Assembly (NCBI RefSeq): GCF_021018805.1
Contig: NC_086283.1
Location: forward strand, 17,822,162-17,886,161
DNA: 64,000 nucleotides
Source: Prinia subflava
Lineage: Eukaryota; Chordata; Aves; Passeriformes; Cisticolidae
Direction of reading: 5' to 3'
Of this stretch, positions 39,991-52,141 are shown one piece after another. The position numbers were made by a program, and so were the translations under genes. How positions within the stretch are numbered: position 1 is the first letter of the stretch; the number at the start of each line of letters is the position of its first letter. The notes beneath the pieces were generated by a model. That model ran no database searches and was not told where the DNA came from. It saw nothing but the letters and a program-made list of their open reading frames with translations.

Positions 39991-40803
39991 CATGATCCCA
40001 GAATGTCAACTGAGGGGTATTTTGTGCTTCAGAACTGATTGGAGTGACTCAGAGCATCCTTTGAAAGTCCTTTGGAAGAGTCGCATGTGTATTTAGATCT
40101 AAAAATTAATTGGGGATTAAGGAACCACAAAGCAGGCAAGGGAAATTTTTGATCACCTCAAACTCTCGACAAGAACTTTGCTTTGAGAAAGCCTTTACTC
40201 TAAATCCAGTCTTTATTGCGGATTAGATCCTGGGCTGAAGTAAACTTGATTAGTTGCATTGACCAAAATTACTCAAATTCAGTGGAGCTCCAGCATGCAG
40301 GAGGTGGAAGCCAATTTCCAGGAGCTGAAAAACTGTGTGTATTATGACACTAGTTTGCAGATTCCAAGTATATTAGTAATTGACTGCATTTATATTTTCA
40401 TTTGTTCAGATGGGACCCATAAATTCATCCTGCAAAGTGGCACACTGCATTTACTCCTCGTATGAATACTTATTGTTTATTTCGTAATTGTGCTATTAAG
40501 TTTCTTACAGGCACAGGCCGTGATATCTGACTCTATCCAAGGGACTCATCACACAGATTCCACATTTACAGCAAGTCCAGTGAAACAGGGGAACAAGACT
40601 GGCTTCTGGAACCTCTGCTTTATGACAGTGCAAGGAATAACAGAAACCAGTAAGGATTTCAGACCCCACTTTGAATTCGAGGAGATTCCAATTATAAAGG
40701 CATACTTGTGGTACCAACTTGATACTGAGCAACCAGTATAACTGCTGGCTACATAGAACTGCACTGGGCTCCTTCTCTGGCCTGACTTGACAGCTTCCAG
40801 ACA
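39991..40803. other. Unique noncoding DNA, nothing recognised
   Basis: No gene or repeat was recognised. Confidence 0.55.
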
Positions 40804-41020
40804 ACAAAGTGAATGTGCAGGTTAGGGAATTCCCCAGGGGACAAAGTGAATGTGCAGGCTAGAAGTTCTCCAGGGGACAAAGTGAAGGTAAAGGTTAGGA
40901 CTTGCCCAGGGGACAAAGTGAAGGTGCAGGCTGGGAATTCTACAGGGGACAAAGTGAAGGAGCAGGTCAGGGATTCTACAGGGGACAGAGTGAAAGTACA
41001 GGTTGGAAATTGCCCCGGGC
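40804..41020. repeat. 36-bp minisatellite, six copies
   Basis: Units start at 40804 (37 bases), 40841, 40877, 40913, 40949 and 40985 (36 bases each). Each begins ACAAAGTGAA or a close variant and ends CCAGGGG, ACAGGGG or CCCGGGC. Copies differ at several middle positions, so the array is not freshly amplified. Because 36 is a multiple of three, several frames on both strands stay open and give 12-residue repeats. On the plus strand the frame starting at 40813 has a stop codon directly before its ATG, so a protein is unlikely. Confidence 0.97.
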
Positions 41021-44000
41021 ACACCACAGCACTGGGCAGGTTTGCCAGAGTGGCTCCAGGAGCCTGTTTGTGCATTGCTGCACTGAAGCAGCAGTGAGTG
41101 AGCACCACTGCTCTGCTCCATGTCCTTCAGCACCTCTAGCCCTGGGATGAAAGTGGACCTGGGCTTGCCCCCCCCAATGGAAGTTAGCAACAGGAGGAAG
41201 ACACTGGTGTGTTTTGGGTCTCTTGCCACCTAACCCAGCTCAGGGAAGCTCAGTGTTCACACCAAACTGGGGAAAGTTGGACAGGGTCACAAGACCCTTC
41301 TTTAGTAGCCAAAAGGTCTCATCATTGCTGCAATCAAATGCATTTGTAAGAAACTAATTGGAAGATTTTCAGGGGCTGCTGATCCTCTGCTGCTCCTTTC
41401 CTGATTTCACTTCTCCAAGTTGCATAAATCATTCTCATGAAAAGTGTAAGGGGGACTGTTTTCCTCATTTTCTCCATGTAGTTACCTGAGAGTTACCAGC
41501 CATTTACATTAACAAAGGAAGTATTTCTGTGTGATAGACGTGGATATGGTAGTACAGCAAGGATCTGAGCAGTAGTTTCCATACTGTTTTTAGTACTGCC
41601 AAAATTTCAGTAGAGACCAAGAGCTAACAGGTGAGAGGAAAACATTCATGCCCCCCATGCCCTTTGGACTGTGTCCTCTTTTCTTTACCAACAGCTGTTC
41701 TTAACCTGCATTTTGAAGTTTGCTACAAACTCCACGTTTTAGTTCTCCAGCCATTTATGCAGCTGTCAGGTGACAGAACCCTCTAGAAGAACTGGTAGGA
41801 GACAGCAGACGAGAAACATTATTCCCTTCAGTAATTCATTTCTCCCTAGGAATGCTGAAGGTCTTCTCCCATCTTCACAGGAGAAAAGCAAACAGTTCAA
41901 AACGCTGCCAGAGCAGAAAATCTACTGGGGTTGTGTAATTCCTGCAAAGAGCAGAGAAAGAGGAATTGCTTGCATTTGAGAGAAGCTGTGAGAGATTTCT
42001 GGAAGTGTTTCTGGATTGGGAAAGAGAGCCAGATCTGGGATGCATTCAAGACAGATTTCTGAATGCCAGCAGAGGCATTAGGCTGGGTTCAATGACCTGA
42101 CTATAAAATGAGGTGGGTAATGCTGCCAGCTCTTTGAAAGAAAGATTATCTGGGTTTATTCCCAGCTGGGCTACAGAATCCCCATGTAACTCAGGATGAG
42201 TCACTTAAATTCAGTTTTCTTCTGTTTACCTGTCTGAAAAATCAGAGAGCAGAGTAGATAATTTTCTCTATTCAATTTCTATTCAGATTATAAATGCTCT
42301 GGTGCAAGATTGCTCTTCCTTTATCTGGAGAAGAAAATGCCAGGTCAGCAAGGCTCTTGCCCCAGCTGGAGCCTCTTGTTTCTAACTTAATACAAATTAC
42401 AGTGACTGCTCCCCTCTTCCCTCCTCTGCCAAAAGTCTCTCTTCCCAAAACTGATCCCTGGTATTCCACTTTCTCACTGTCCCCTGATGCTGTCCGTGGT
42501 GAGGTGAAAGCCGTGTGTTCCTTACTCTCCAGTTTCATCTAAAGAGAGAACAGGAGGCAAGCAGCTCCACATTCCAGCTCCATTTCCTCAGCTAAATGGC
42601 ATTTCTTCCCAAGGAGAAGAAAAGGAAAACCAATTATAGGTGGCTGTTATTTTTATTTAAGAGCAAAATCAATGACTTTTATGTAACTTTTCTTGTATTA
42701 CCATAATGTTAGCAACTTTAGCAAACATCTTAAACTGGAAGAGCTGCCAAATGCTCAAGTGGCCACACTTGATTTATAAGCTGTAATTATGTTTGTCAGC
42801 TGATAACCAGAGACCAGATCGGCTTTCACCAACTCAGTAGATTGGAAGTGAATATTTTATTACCTTTACCCAATCTTTCTTTTCAGATACAAGGCACTGA
42901 CTTTTCTAAGGAGCAGCAGGAGATGATTCTTGGTCAGGGGCAGAAGCTGAATGCCTCTGTCATGTGGCAGCGCTCAGAAATCACAAAAGCAATTCTTCTA
43001 ACCTTTCTAATACTTAAAAAGGGACTTTTAGAGCTGTTCTCCACACACTTCTGGGCTGTTAAACTTCTTTTTAGGACTCTCATGCCCAAGCAGTGTCATT
43101 CACAGCCTGATTTTCTGCTGTGGACACAGAATTGTGCAAACAATCTCTATTTCTTCTGGATGTCTCTGCCTACCAAACTTACAGTCTGGATGCACTATGA
43201 CAAAAGAATCCTAGGTGAGCTCCAGAAACAAATTAACTTTCCATTTTTAGATAATAACTTCCTGGAAAAAAATAAAGCCAGCTATTCTTCCTGTAGTTCA
43301 CAGTAAGATTGACATTCACTGAAAATTACTGTTCATTTCAAACGTATTCTTTTACTGCAAAGACTTGATCCATGGTGCATGCTGGGGTATGACACCACTG
43401 CAGAGCCCAATTTCCACAAAAACACAGTGAAATTAAATTTCAAATTAAAAAGAGAAAGAGGTGTACCCAAAGCAGGAGTTCTAGGATAATCAAGAATAAA
43501 GATTCAGCAGAGGAATATAAGTGTGATGTCAGCACTGCAATCTGGAGCAAGTGCTGCCTTTTTGACTTAATAACAGTGAATGTCAAATTCTTCAGGAAAG
43601 GAATTTGCCAAGTCTTGGTAACAAGTCTGCCGAGGAACTAAATCTCAGTACCTTCACTACAGTAGATTATCTGTCACTCATAAAATCAGTACTTTCCAAG
43701 TCACTTCCTAGCATGGCTCAATATATAGCACAGATAAAAATATTTACAAACCTCAAGCATATCCACCACCGTGACACCACTTAACTGATTTGTAACTTCA
43801 GGCTTTAAAGGGAAGCTCTTCAACAAGCAAGTTTACACTGCCTTGACAGTAATTAAATTATCCATTTATATGAAAATAACCATTTCCATTGTGATAAGGA
43901 GGAATGGAGAAAACAACAGCTGGATCATACTCAAAACAGAAGAAAACCCCCTCAAAACGTTTCTGGAGGGATCAAATTCCTAAGCTGGGAAAAGTGAGAT

Positions 44001-47000
44001 AACCTGGTTCTCACCCCAGACAGGCATAAATCAGGACTAAATCTGCCAAAAGCCAGACCAGGGTGTAAATCACACTGGTGGAATTGCAGATGTCATCAGT
44101 GGGATGGAAACAAGGAAAGTAGTGTTAATGAGATTAGAGCCCATCCAAATGGTCCTACTTCCACGCAAAAGGATAATCAGGCTCTGATTAGACAACTCCT
44201 GTATTATCACTTCAAAGCAGATGCAGCAAAACTGTGCTGATGGGAGAAGTAGAGTGGATAGGAAGCATACTCCTATCCACTGATGGATGATGGATGAGGG
44301 AAGAGTAAAACAGAATCACCACTGGACAAGAAAAAAAGTACAGCTTGAGATATGAGGGACTGAAGCTCTCAGCCTCAAAACAAGCAAAGACGGTCTCACA
44401 TTGCTTAGCAAGGGAAACAGCAAAATGCCTAATGAACATCAAAATTTCAGTTTGACAGTCACTCAGTCAAAAGGGTTTTGGCTCAACTAAAATTTTGAGC
44501 CACAGGTACATGGAATTATTGTTATTCTATTTATTTTCTGATTTAGTCTGCCTATAACCCTTGGTGAAGAGTAAGCAAGCTGCAAGCAGGGTGACAGCAG
44601 CCTTGGTGGTGGGGCCCCAGGGCAGCATCACCACTCATGTCCACAAACACAGGTCAGCCTTGGGGCCACCACCTGTAGCTATCGCGGAGCGCAGAAATGT
44701 CAGTTCTGGAGGGTGTCACAGGAAGGAATGACCAAACCTGCCCCTGGTACTGAAAGGGAGGGCAGTGCAGAAAGGCAGAAACTGGCTGGGAAAGAGAGCA
44801 GGTAGCTGCTGGCCTGACCAGGCTCTCTGTACCCCATCTCAGAGGGGATGTACATGTCTGTCTGTAGGGTGAGTACAGAGGCCCTTGGGGACAGTGAAAT
44901 TCATCCTGTGCTCACCAGAACCTGGCACCTCTTGGTACAGTCTGGGCCTTCCATCCCTCTGTGCTAAACCTGGCACTGGGTGTGCACTGAGTCTGACATT
45001 GGAGTTATAAACAGCAGCAGGGAGTTCCAGCCCAAAGGAAGAAAGTTCACAGGTACCACACACCATCACCGAATAACCATGAATTTATACTGCCTCTGAA
45101 CTCCAGTCCCTGTGTAACTGGAGAGACTACAGGTATAAAATAAAAACAGCTCCCTGCTGCAGTATCGCTGGAAAAAATTGAAAATATCTTTTGGTGTTTG
45201 ACTGAGACACACCAGCACACCCCTGCAGCTGCCATTCCTCCCTGCTAGCTGCTGCTGTGGGGCCTCACACTTCACCTCACTGTGCTTAAACCAGGTATGA
45301 TTGCAACATGCCCAAAACCACAGCAAAATACTGGGAGGAAGCTCTGGGAGGTGGAGGAAGATCCAGTTCCTATCTTGGTGATGGCACAAACAGGCCTTGA
45401 TTTGCGCTTTGAGAAAGAGGCTTACTCAGATAATTTGCAGAAGTGCTTAATTCAAAGTGGGGGCTGGTTTATCTCATCACGGTCCCCCTGATTTCAGGGG
45501 GATTGCAGAGGAATTTGTCCTTCTGAGCATATTTTGCCAAATTAAGCTGTAGAGAACTATTTCCATAGTTTGAGTGGAGATATACAACTTACTACCTAGT
45601 GGCAATTTAATTCTCTGTCTGATAGACAGGAAAATCCTTTCACAGAATTATACCAATGTCTAGCTTTTCTTATGTGCTGCCAGCACAGGTTTCTCATAAC
45701 ACAATGGCCAGAACTGTGAAATTTCAAGATACTTGCCAGCCAAATTGGCACTACAAATGATGCTGTAGCTGCAGTCCCTGCTTGGCTGGTAGACCTGAAA
45801 AGCCACACTGATCCTCCCTGAGTGCAGTAAGATGTAACCTTTACTTTTTCACTGCATCTTCTTTCTTTAGATCATTTTTGTCATTCAGAGCGTTGGCAAT
45901 CTTTCTGGCTAGGTGAGCACAGAAATGTTCAGGTTATAATGCATGGAGCCTCTGAGAGGTGTGACAAGGAAAGGAAGCATTATAAGCACCTCGAGGAGAT
46001 TACAGGGAAGGGAGATGTGGCATTAGGAGAAGTGTTTGAGAGGCAGGATGAGGAGCAGATATGCAGTGTAAGGAGATCACTGACATAATACTATAAAGAG
46101 CACTTGGCATTGAGAAATGGAAGGGGTTTGAGATACAGTAGAGAAGAGAATTACCCTACAGAGTGTCTGAATGATGGCACAAGAAAAGGAGATAGGGGAT
46201 ATTCCTGAACTTTTTATCATATCTGCAGGATTCATCACCATGGCAAGATGTTCAGGAAAATCTGCATTTCACTGAGTGGTGTGGGGCTCGGATGAACAGT
46301 GAAAAGGCTGTGGCAGCTTTGGTGTTCCTTAGCCATGAGGTCTGACTGAAAATGTGCTGGGGGAAGCCTGACATGGCAAGGTGCTGACCACCTTCAGCAG
46401 TGACAGCAGGGGACAGCCCTTACAAAGGTGTTGAGCAGCCACAATCCCACTGGAGTAACTCAGACCCACAGGGAGTCACCACCTCTGAAAAATCAAGCTG
46501 AGGGAGCTGAAGGCACCCAGCAGGTCTGTTCTGAAGTGTCACATTAGGGATGTGACAGCAAAATTGAATAAAATCTCTCTCCACACATGCACACCAGCAA
46601 GCACGTGCATAGACACATAGTTAGACTTTGCCACACTTCTCCATCTTCCCTTGTTAAAATGATAGTATAATTATAAACTAAATTATGAATTAAAAATGAT
46701 AATTATGAACCTGCAACATTTAGTGAGGGCAATCAGAGAAGTGGTAATTATCACAGTGGGTCTGAACACCTCTGGTGGCCAGGTAATGGAAACACATCAT
46801 ATCTTGAAAAACAGTACAAACATGAAAACTATCTTCTTAGCCACAGCAACCTGCTTTTGATTATTTTATTCCTGCTTTAATAACCAGCAGTGCTGAGCTG
46901 CAGCACAGTTGTGCACATGCCTTGGGATTAGAGAAGTTCTCTGCTTCCATCCACCAACCGGGCTCAAACCCTGACATTCACATTAAGTCAAGATCTCACA

Positions 47001-48488
47001 GCAATCCTCCTTCTCTTGGTTAAACATTCCTGCCTCTCCCAGAGCACTGTCCCATCCCACCCTTCAAGGCAAAAGCTTTGTACAGTAATGATGCTGTGCA
47101 AATGCAGTGTGACAGCACTGATGGAAGTGTGGGTCAAACACACTGACAGCACTCATTTTCTTGGGGCAGACCAAAGGAGACACCCCTGGTGACACAAACC
47201 CTGCAGGTGTGTGAGGGATGGATGGCAGGGCGGCTTGGGAAGGACACACACTGCAGCAGAGTGTGGCCTTTTCCACAAATGTGTCTCCTTTTACCTCATG
47301 CCACACAGGTTGCGTGTCCCCTGATTTCTGCCAGCCCAGTTTTTGATGGACCTTCTGCTATGGTAGCCCAGAGTACCCCATGCCAGGTGCTGCAGGCTCA
47401 GCACTCTCCCCACAGGGGTTCTCTGGGCCCACCCTTGTCTGAATTTGCTGCCCTGCTCTTGCTGCAGAAGCACAGAGAGCGCTGTGAGCTCTTCAGAAGC
47501 TCCAGCCTGTGTGGGGCAAGTCAGCCTGGCACATTCTGAGTTTTCTGGAGGGATTGGTTCTGCAGCTCTGAGTAGACACTTGACAAAACTCCATTTCAGA
47601 ACTCAGTCACAAGCTGATCTTTTCTTTGGGACTCAATTCCTAAAGATCATAAGAAGGGCTCTTCAAACTTGGATTAGTGCAATTTGCCTTTTCCACCTTT
47701 CTTTTGTAGTTTTAAAAACTGCTCTTATACAATTCCTTTTGCAAGAAGTGCAGCACTTCTCAAACCTGAATATAATATTAACTGGAAATACTAACCCTGT
47801 AAAATGACTGTTCTTACTGATCAGCCCTCAGATGTATTCTGAGGTATCTTCCCTTCTGTACAACATGAAATGTAGTTCCACTTGGCTCAGAGCGATGCCT
47901 CTTCATGATAACACTTTCCATAATATTTGAGAGAGCCAGACAAGGCAGTCAAAGCCTTTTCTCACCCGAATGTCTCTCCAGGCTCCTTGGCTTAGACAAG
48001 GAGATTTCTGAAGAAGTGTCAAGGTCACTCAGAATTCTTGGAGCTATCAAGAAGTCAGAGTGAAGTAACGATGTAGAATCTGCAGAATTAAAAGAGAGCT
48101 GCTCAAGCAGCATCCGCTGGGGCTGGGGCGGTCTCCAGCTCTAGGCAGCTCCAGGTGAGGAGCCTGACTTCAGAGGGGTGAGCAGAACAAAACCACGAAG
48201 GCTGCAGCTCGCAAGGCAGTGCTGCTGCCTCAGGGAGACAGCCAGGCAGTTAATGCCTGGCTGTTGGGTGTGTAAGTGAGGTGTCAGGTCGCCCCCGTTG
48301 CTGTGCTTGGTAGGACGTGACTGTCACCACCCCCATTGCTCCCCACCGCTTTCTGCTGGCATCTGATTGTGAGGAAGACTCTGCTGTAGAGGAGAACTGC
48401 CCCAAGATAAGACAGACCAATCATGATACCAGCTCTGCTAACTGCAACAAACCTGGTTTTGCTACCTTTTAGCATCTCTGGCATTGCT
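41021..48488. other. Unique noncoding DNA, no gene recognised
   Basis: This is the longest stretch in which I recognise neither gene nor mobile element. The largest frame, 154 codons at 42842-43306 (plus), has no identifiable domain. GC-richer patches (44580-45060, 46200-46560, 47060-47540) carry only overlapping short frames. AT-rich sections at 42640-42800 and 46660-46760 could hold conserved elements, but nothing specific stands out. Confidence 0.5.
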
Positions 48489-48494
48489 CTGGAT
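48489..48494. repeat. Left target-site duplication of LTR A1
   Basis: CTGGAT directly abuts the LTR. Its partner TTGGAT lies at 49068-49073, with one mismatch in six. Confidence 0.7.
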
Positions 48495-49067
48495 TGACGG
48501 TTTGTAATGTTTATTTCTTCTCTTGTTAGAGCTGGGATTAAATGCTCTAGAGACACGGTTCTTGTTCGGACTCAGATGTTTATTAATTCTTATCTATGTT
48601 ACAGTCTCACAAACTGTGAGTTCTGGCTAACAAACAGAAAAATGGCTGTGTCTCTAACCCTTTCCAAGGTCTTTTAAGCAAAAATTGTCCAGTTGTGAGA
48701 TGACACGTAAATTATTTTTAGTTTTAACTCAATAACCAACCACCCATGACCCACAATGTGGATTTTTCTACCCAATTACAATACACCACCCAAACCCATG
48801 AAGAAGAAGGTGAAAAGAAGGACTGGCCTCTGCTCTAAAACCTCCATTTCACTTTATGTATATTACTATATTCTGAAACCTTAAACTCTCAGTTTTCCAC
48901 CCTATGATATTACACACTTCTATTCAAACTACACACCCATAATCCCAGTGCTATCTTTCAATTTTGCAAGCCTTCTCGGTGGCCTCAAGTCCAATGCAGT
49001 GTTTTCTTGGGGGTCAGTGCCTGTCAGCACAGAAAGCCCCAAATTCTCAGCTTTCAGGGTTCCAACA
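48495..49067 (-). mobile_element. Solo LTR, family A copy 1 (endogenous retrovirus)
   Basis: Read on the minus strand, the element starts TGTTGGAACCC and ends ACCGTCA (573 bp). Imperfect 6-base target duplications flank it: CTGGAT at 48489-48494 and TTGGAT at 49068-49073. Its body aligns with the copies at 52142-52722 and 62521-63115, which fixes the boundaries. In sense order it has a TATA-like CTTAAAAG (complement near 48672-48679) and AATAAA (complement at 48579-48584). Six-base duplications are typical of class II (ERVK/alpha-beta-like) retroviruses. No internal viral genes are present, as expected after LTR-LTR recombination. Confidence 0.85.
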
Positions 49068-49073
49068 TTGGAT
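49068..49073. repeat. Right target-site duplication of LTR A1
   Basis: TTGGAT directly follows the CCAACA end of the element and pairs with CTGGAT at 48489-48494. Confidence 0.7.
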
Positions 49074-51581
49074 AAGGCACAGATTCCCTGCTCGGGCACT
49101 TTTGGACTCAGAGCACAGCATGTTAGGAAGTCTTCTGTCTTTTGCTGATCTTTCTCTTATTCTGCCGCATATTTGTTTATCATTAGCACAAATTATGATG
49201 GGTGTCTGTACGATTTGAACAACCTTTCCTCTAACAGCATCATCTCAGTCTTTTTTCTCTCTAAGCTGCAGTTCACTACAAGGGCTGCAATAGCTTTTAT
49301 GTTTAACAGAATCTTTAGTCTGGCAATCATGATTAACTCGTCTCTACTGAGAAGTGCTATTTTAATAAGACCAAGTGAAGAGTTCTAAGAAAATCTTTTT
49401 CTTTCTTTTCTTCTTCTTCTTCCTTTTTTTTTTTAGAAGACTTAGACATCTAAGAATTAAGACGCTGTAACTAAAGTTCAGATACAGCATAGCCAATTCT
49501 TCTGTTGGCCCCTTGAAATATTCTGGAAGGTTTCCAGCAGACCCAATTATTTCAAATAAGCTTCAGAAGTTACATTAAGGGCAGCGTAACAGGATCTATG
49601 AATGTATCCAGTCTTTGCCTCGCCTTCTTCTGACCTCTGTTTTATTTCCAAATAAAATATTTAACATAACTTTTCTAATTTTTATAGGAGCTTCTGGGAC
49701 TCAGGCACTGACATTATTTGACACGTAAATGACCCCCAAAATTTCATAGTTTCTTGAGGGTCATGGTTACGTTTTGGAGCAATAACAAATTAGGAAACCT
49801 TATTCCACCATGCTTAGCCAAAATCAGAGATTGTCCTTTCTTAGGAGGCTCTTAAAAAGCTTCATAAACAACAGCATGTCTTGTACTAGCCTCATTCTCC
49901 AGGAAGCGAGGTCATTGTCCTAAAAAATCAAGTGTCCTCCTCAGAGTTTGAGAAAGACCAGTGCCAGAAAAAGGTAAGAAACTAGCAGTTCCTAACACTA
50001 GAGACCACCTGATATCCCCTAATATTGTTCACAGTAAGGTGAATCACTTCTTGTTACACAGGAAGATCTGGAAATTATAAAATAGCAATGTAGAAGGAAA
50101 GGAAATATGAGTCTCCATATCCCTCATCCCTCTTCCCTACCCCAGTTCACAGACCAGTGCTGTTGGATGTTTGGCCTGAAGTTTAGGACTTAGCCAACAC
50201 CTGCCCTAAAAGTTTCTGAGAGCTGGGCCAGGCTGAGGGTGAGGTCAGGCTGGGAACAGCTTGAGAAAGAAGAGAAAAGCAAAGCAGGGCTCCTGTGTGG
50301 TAGGCTTTTATCACACACCACCATGCCATACAGAAAGATTTTTAATAAGGAACACGAATGAAGGAGAAATCTGGAGTCCTTCATAATTCTGTACCTCCAA
50401 AACCTGATACAGTGTTTGTTTGGTTTGTTTTATTGGAAACCCTACAGAAATTGATTTGAGAGCAAAGCAAGGGCTGGGGGCATGGCTCTGCTTTTGACAC
50501 AGCTTTAGCCTGCTCCAGCATTCAGCTCCAGCCAGACTTGACACATCACAAAAATCAATATGCAGCAGAGGGCTCTGATGTTTCCACAAGGTAGGAAGAG
50601 AAAAGAAAAGGTAGGAGAGACTATAACCAATGTGAATCTTGAGGCTGGACTGGTCAGGCAGCTTCCTAAAGAAACTTGTCTTTTCCATGGAGTAAGGAGA
50701 TTTCTGGTCCCTGCCTCCCTTGTAAAATTCATTCCTGCACGAGCAGTATAAGATAATCACATTGGAACTGGATCAGTGGAGAAGTGTGAAAAATGTGGCA
50801 GCATTCAAGTTCCTGTTTGAGAAGAGGCATTTACCAGTCTTGGGAGAGAGAGAATAAGAAAGTGTATAATTCAACATTTCCTTTTGATCTGTAAACTACT
50901 TTTTTCTTCTGAGTTAATTTGCTTAAAAAATGCACAAAGAGGGAGGGCAAGGCAGAAAGTAAATGTGCTAAAATGTTTGACAGAAATTCAAATGTTTGTG
51001 AAGAAATGTGTTTGTTATTCCACACACAGAGAGCATCAGTATTTGCTTTGCTTACTTGGGTGCATAAATCTAATGGCAGGAGAAGTCTGAACACAGCATT
51101 AGGCTGGAGAAATTCTCAGAGCTGATGCCCTTTGTGCACTGGAGGAACAAGATCCCCTCTACCAACAACACTGCAGGGGCAGTGCAAGGCACTCACACGG
51201 TGTTGTGCACGGGGGCAAGCCTGACTTCTCAAAGATATTGCTTAATCCAATAAATGACTGCAGACTGAGCTGATGGAGCTACGGAGCTGTGAATTCCCAT
51301 GCAGAAAACATGGCCTGGGGAAATGACAAAAAATGTGGGTAATACCCCAAATAAAATAGTTAAAGCAACTGTGTTGGAGCAGATGATGCTTTTAGGAAGG
51401 TAACAATCACCTGCACTGGGCTGCCCAGCCTCTTCCTCATAAGAATTTGGTTTAATGTCATGCATGAAAATTTCACATGAGCTCCATCTATGAGATGGAG
51501 AAGGATTAAAAATGCTGCTCCCCTGAAGCATATTCTTTCTGAGTGCAAGGCCCAGAAGCCTCCAGGGAGTTTCCTGGGGGT
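49074..51581. other. Unique noncoding DNA with a pyrimidine tract
   Basis: A TTTCTTTC/TTC-rich tract ending in T11 lies at 49395-49434. The 149-codon frame at 50311-50760 (minus) is not recognisable. I found no viral internal genes between the neighbouring LTRs. Confidence 0.55.
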
Positions 51582-51587
51582 CAGCAT
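51582..51587. repeat. Left target-site duplication of LTR B
   Basis: CAGCAT, identical to 51996-52001 on the other side of the element. Confidence 0.9.
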
Positions 51588-51995
51588 TGTTGCATACAGA
51601 TAAAAATATGATAAAAGAAAGGCTTTATAAAATATAGTTTAGGCCCTGCTATTCTAGCTAAGCTAGCAGTCAGCTTGTAACTTCCCATGTGAAAAATCAC
51701 AAGAATAAAAACAGTTAGCACAACAAACTATTCTGGTAAGAGAAGAATTTGCACCTGTAATAAACAAGAAATCTGTCCCATGAGAATCAGGGATCAAAAT
51801 ATGTAAACTAACCAAAAATAGAGAGATTTGACAGACATATACCCTGGCCATTTACCAACCAATAAATTGAGTGTCAGTGTATTGTCAGCCACCAACACAG
51901 TGCCTTCTGATATTTCCTATAAATATGAGCTCTGTGAATAAAGAATTGGCTTTTCCTGCATGGAGAAACTGAGCCCCATCTGGTTTATTGCAACA
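51588..51995 (+). mobile_element. Solo LTR, family B (endogenous retrovirus)
   Basis: The element starts TGTTGC and ends GCAACA, perfect 6-base inverted ends. It is flanked by the identical 6-base repeat CAGCAT (51582-51587 and 51996-52001), so the 408-bp boundaries are secure. A TATAAATA box (51918-51925) is followed closely by AATAAA (51937-51942). Such close spacing is seen in retroviruses with a very short R region, such as the avian alpharetroviruses. The 6-base duplication also fits class II. The sequence does not resemble family A apart from the terminal TGTTG/CAACA. Confidence 0.9.
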
Positions 51996-52001
51996 CAGCA
52001 T
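51996..52001. repeat. Right target-site duplication of LTR B
   Basis: CAGCAT, identical to 51582-51587. Confidence 0.9.
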
Positions 52002-52135
52002 GACTGGGTGAGCAGAGCTGCTGGGCAGAGACTTCCTCAGCCAGGGACAGAGCTGCAGAGATGCATTCTTCATGTTACGGCAAGTGCTGCTTGTGAAAGA
52101 TGCTGTTTTGCCCTTCCCCACATGAACATGACATG
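52002..52135. other. Spacer between two LTRs
   Basis: This is a short unique piece separating LTR B from LTR A2. It may be ordinary host DNA; I saw no retroviral motif. Confidence 0.5.
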
Positions 52136-52141
52136 TCAGAA
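52136..52141. repeat. Left target-site duplication of LTR A2
   Basis: TCAGAA abuts the TG start and pairs with GCAGAA at 52723-52728, one mismatch. Confidence 0.7.

Noticed and set aside
40749..41229. Repeat-protein-like frames (12-residue periodicity) on both strands
   Set aside because: They follow automatically from a 36-bp tandem unit. Several frames are open at once, and the plus-strand frame has a stop just before its ATG.
48284..48556. 90-codon minus-strand frame beginning inside LTR A1 and running out of it, with a hydrophobic stretch that could suggest a viral leader or envelope piece
   Set aside because: Once the LTR end is fixed by the 6-bp duplication at 48489-48494, the frame merely crosses the LTR boundary into host DNA. 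It has no conserved retroviral motif.
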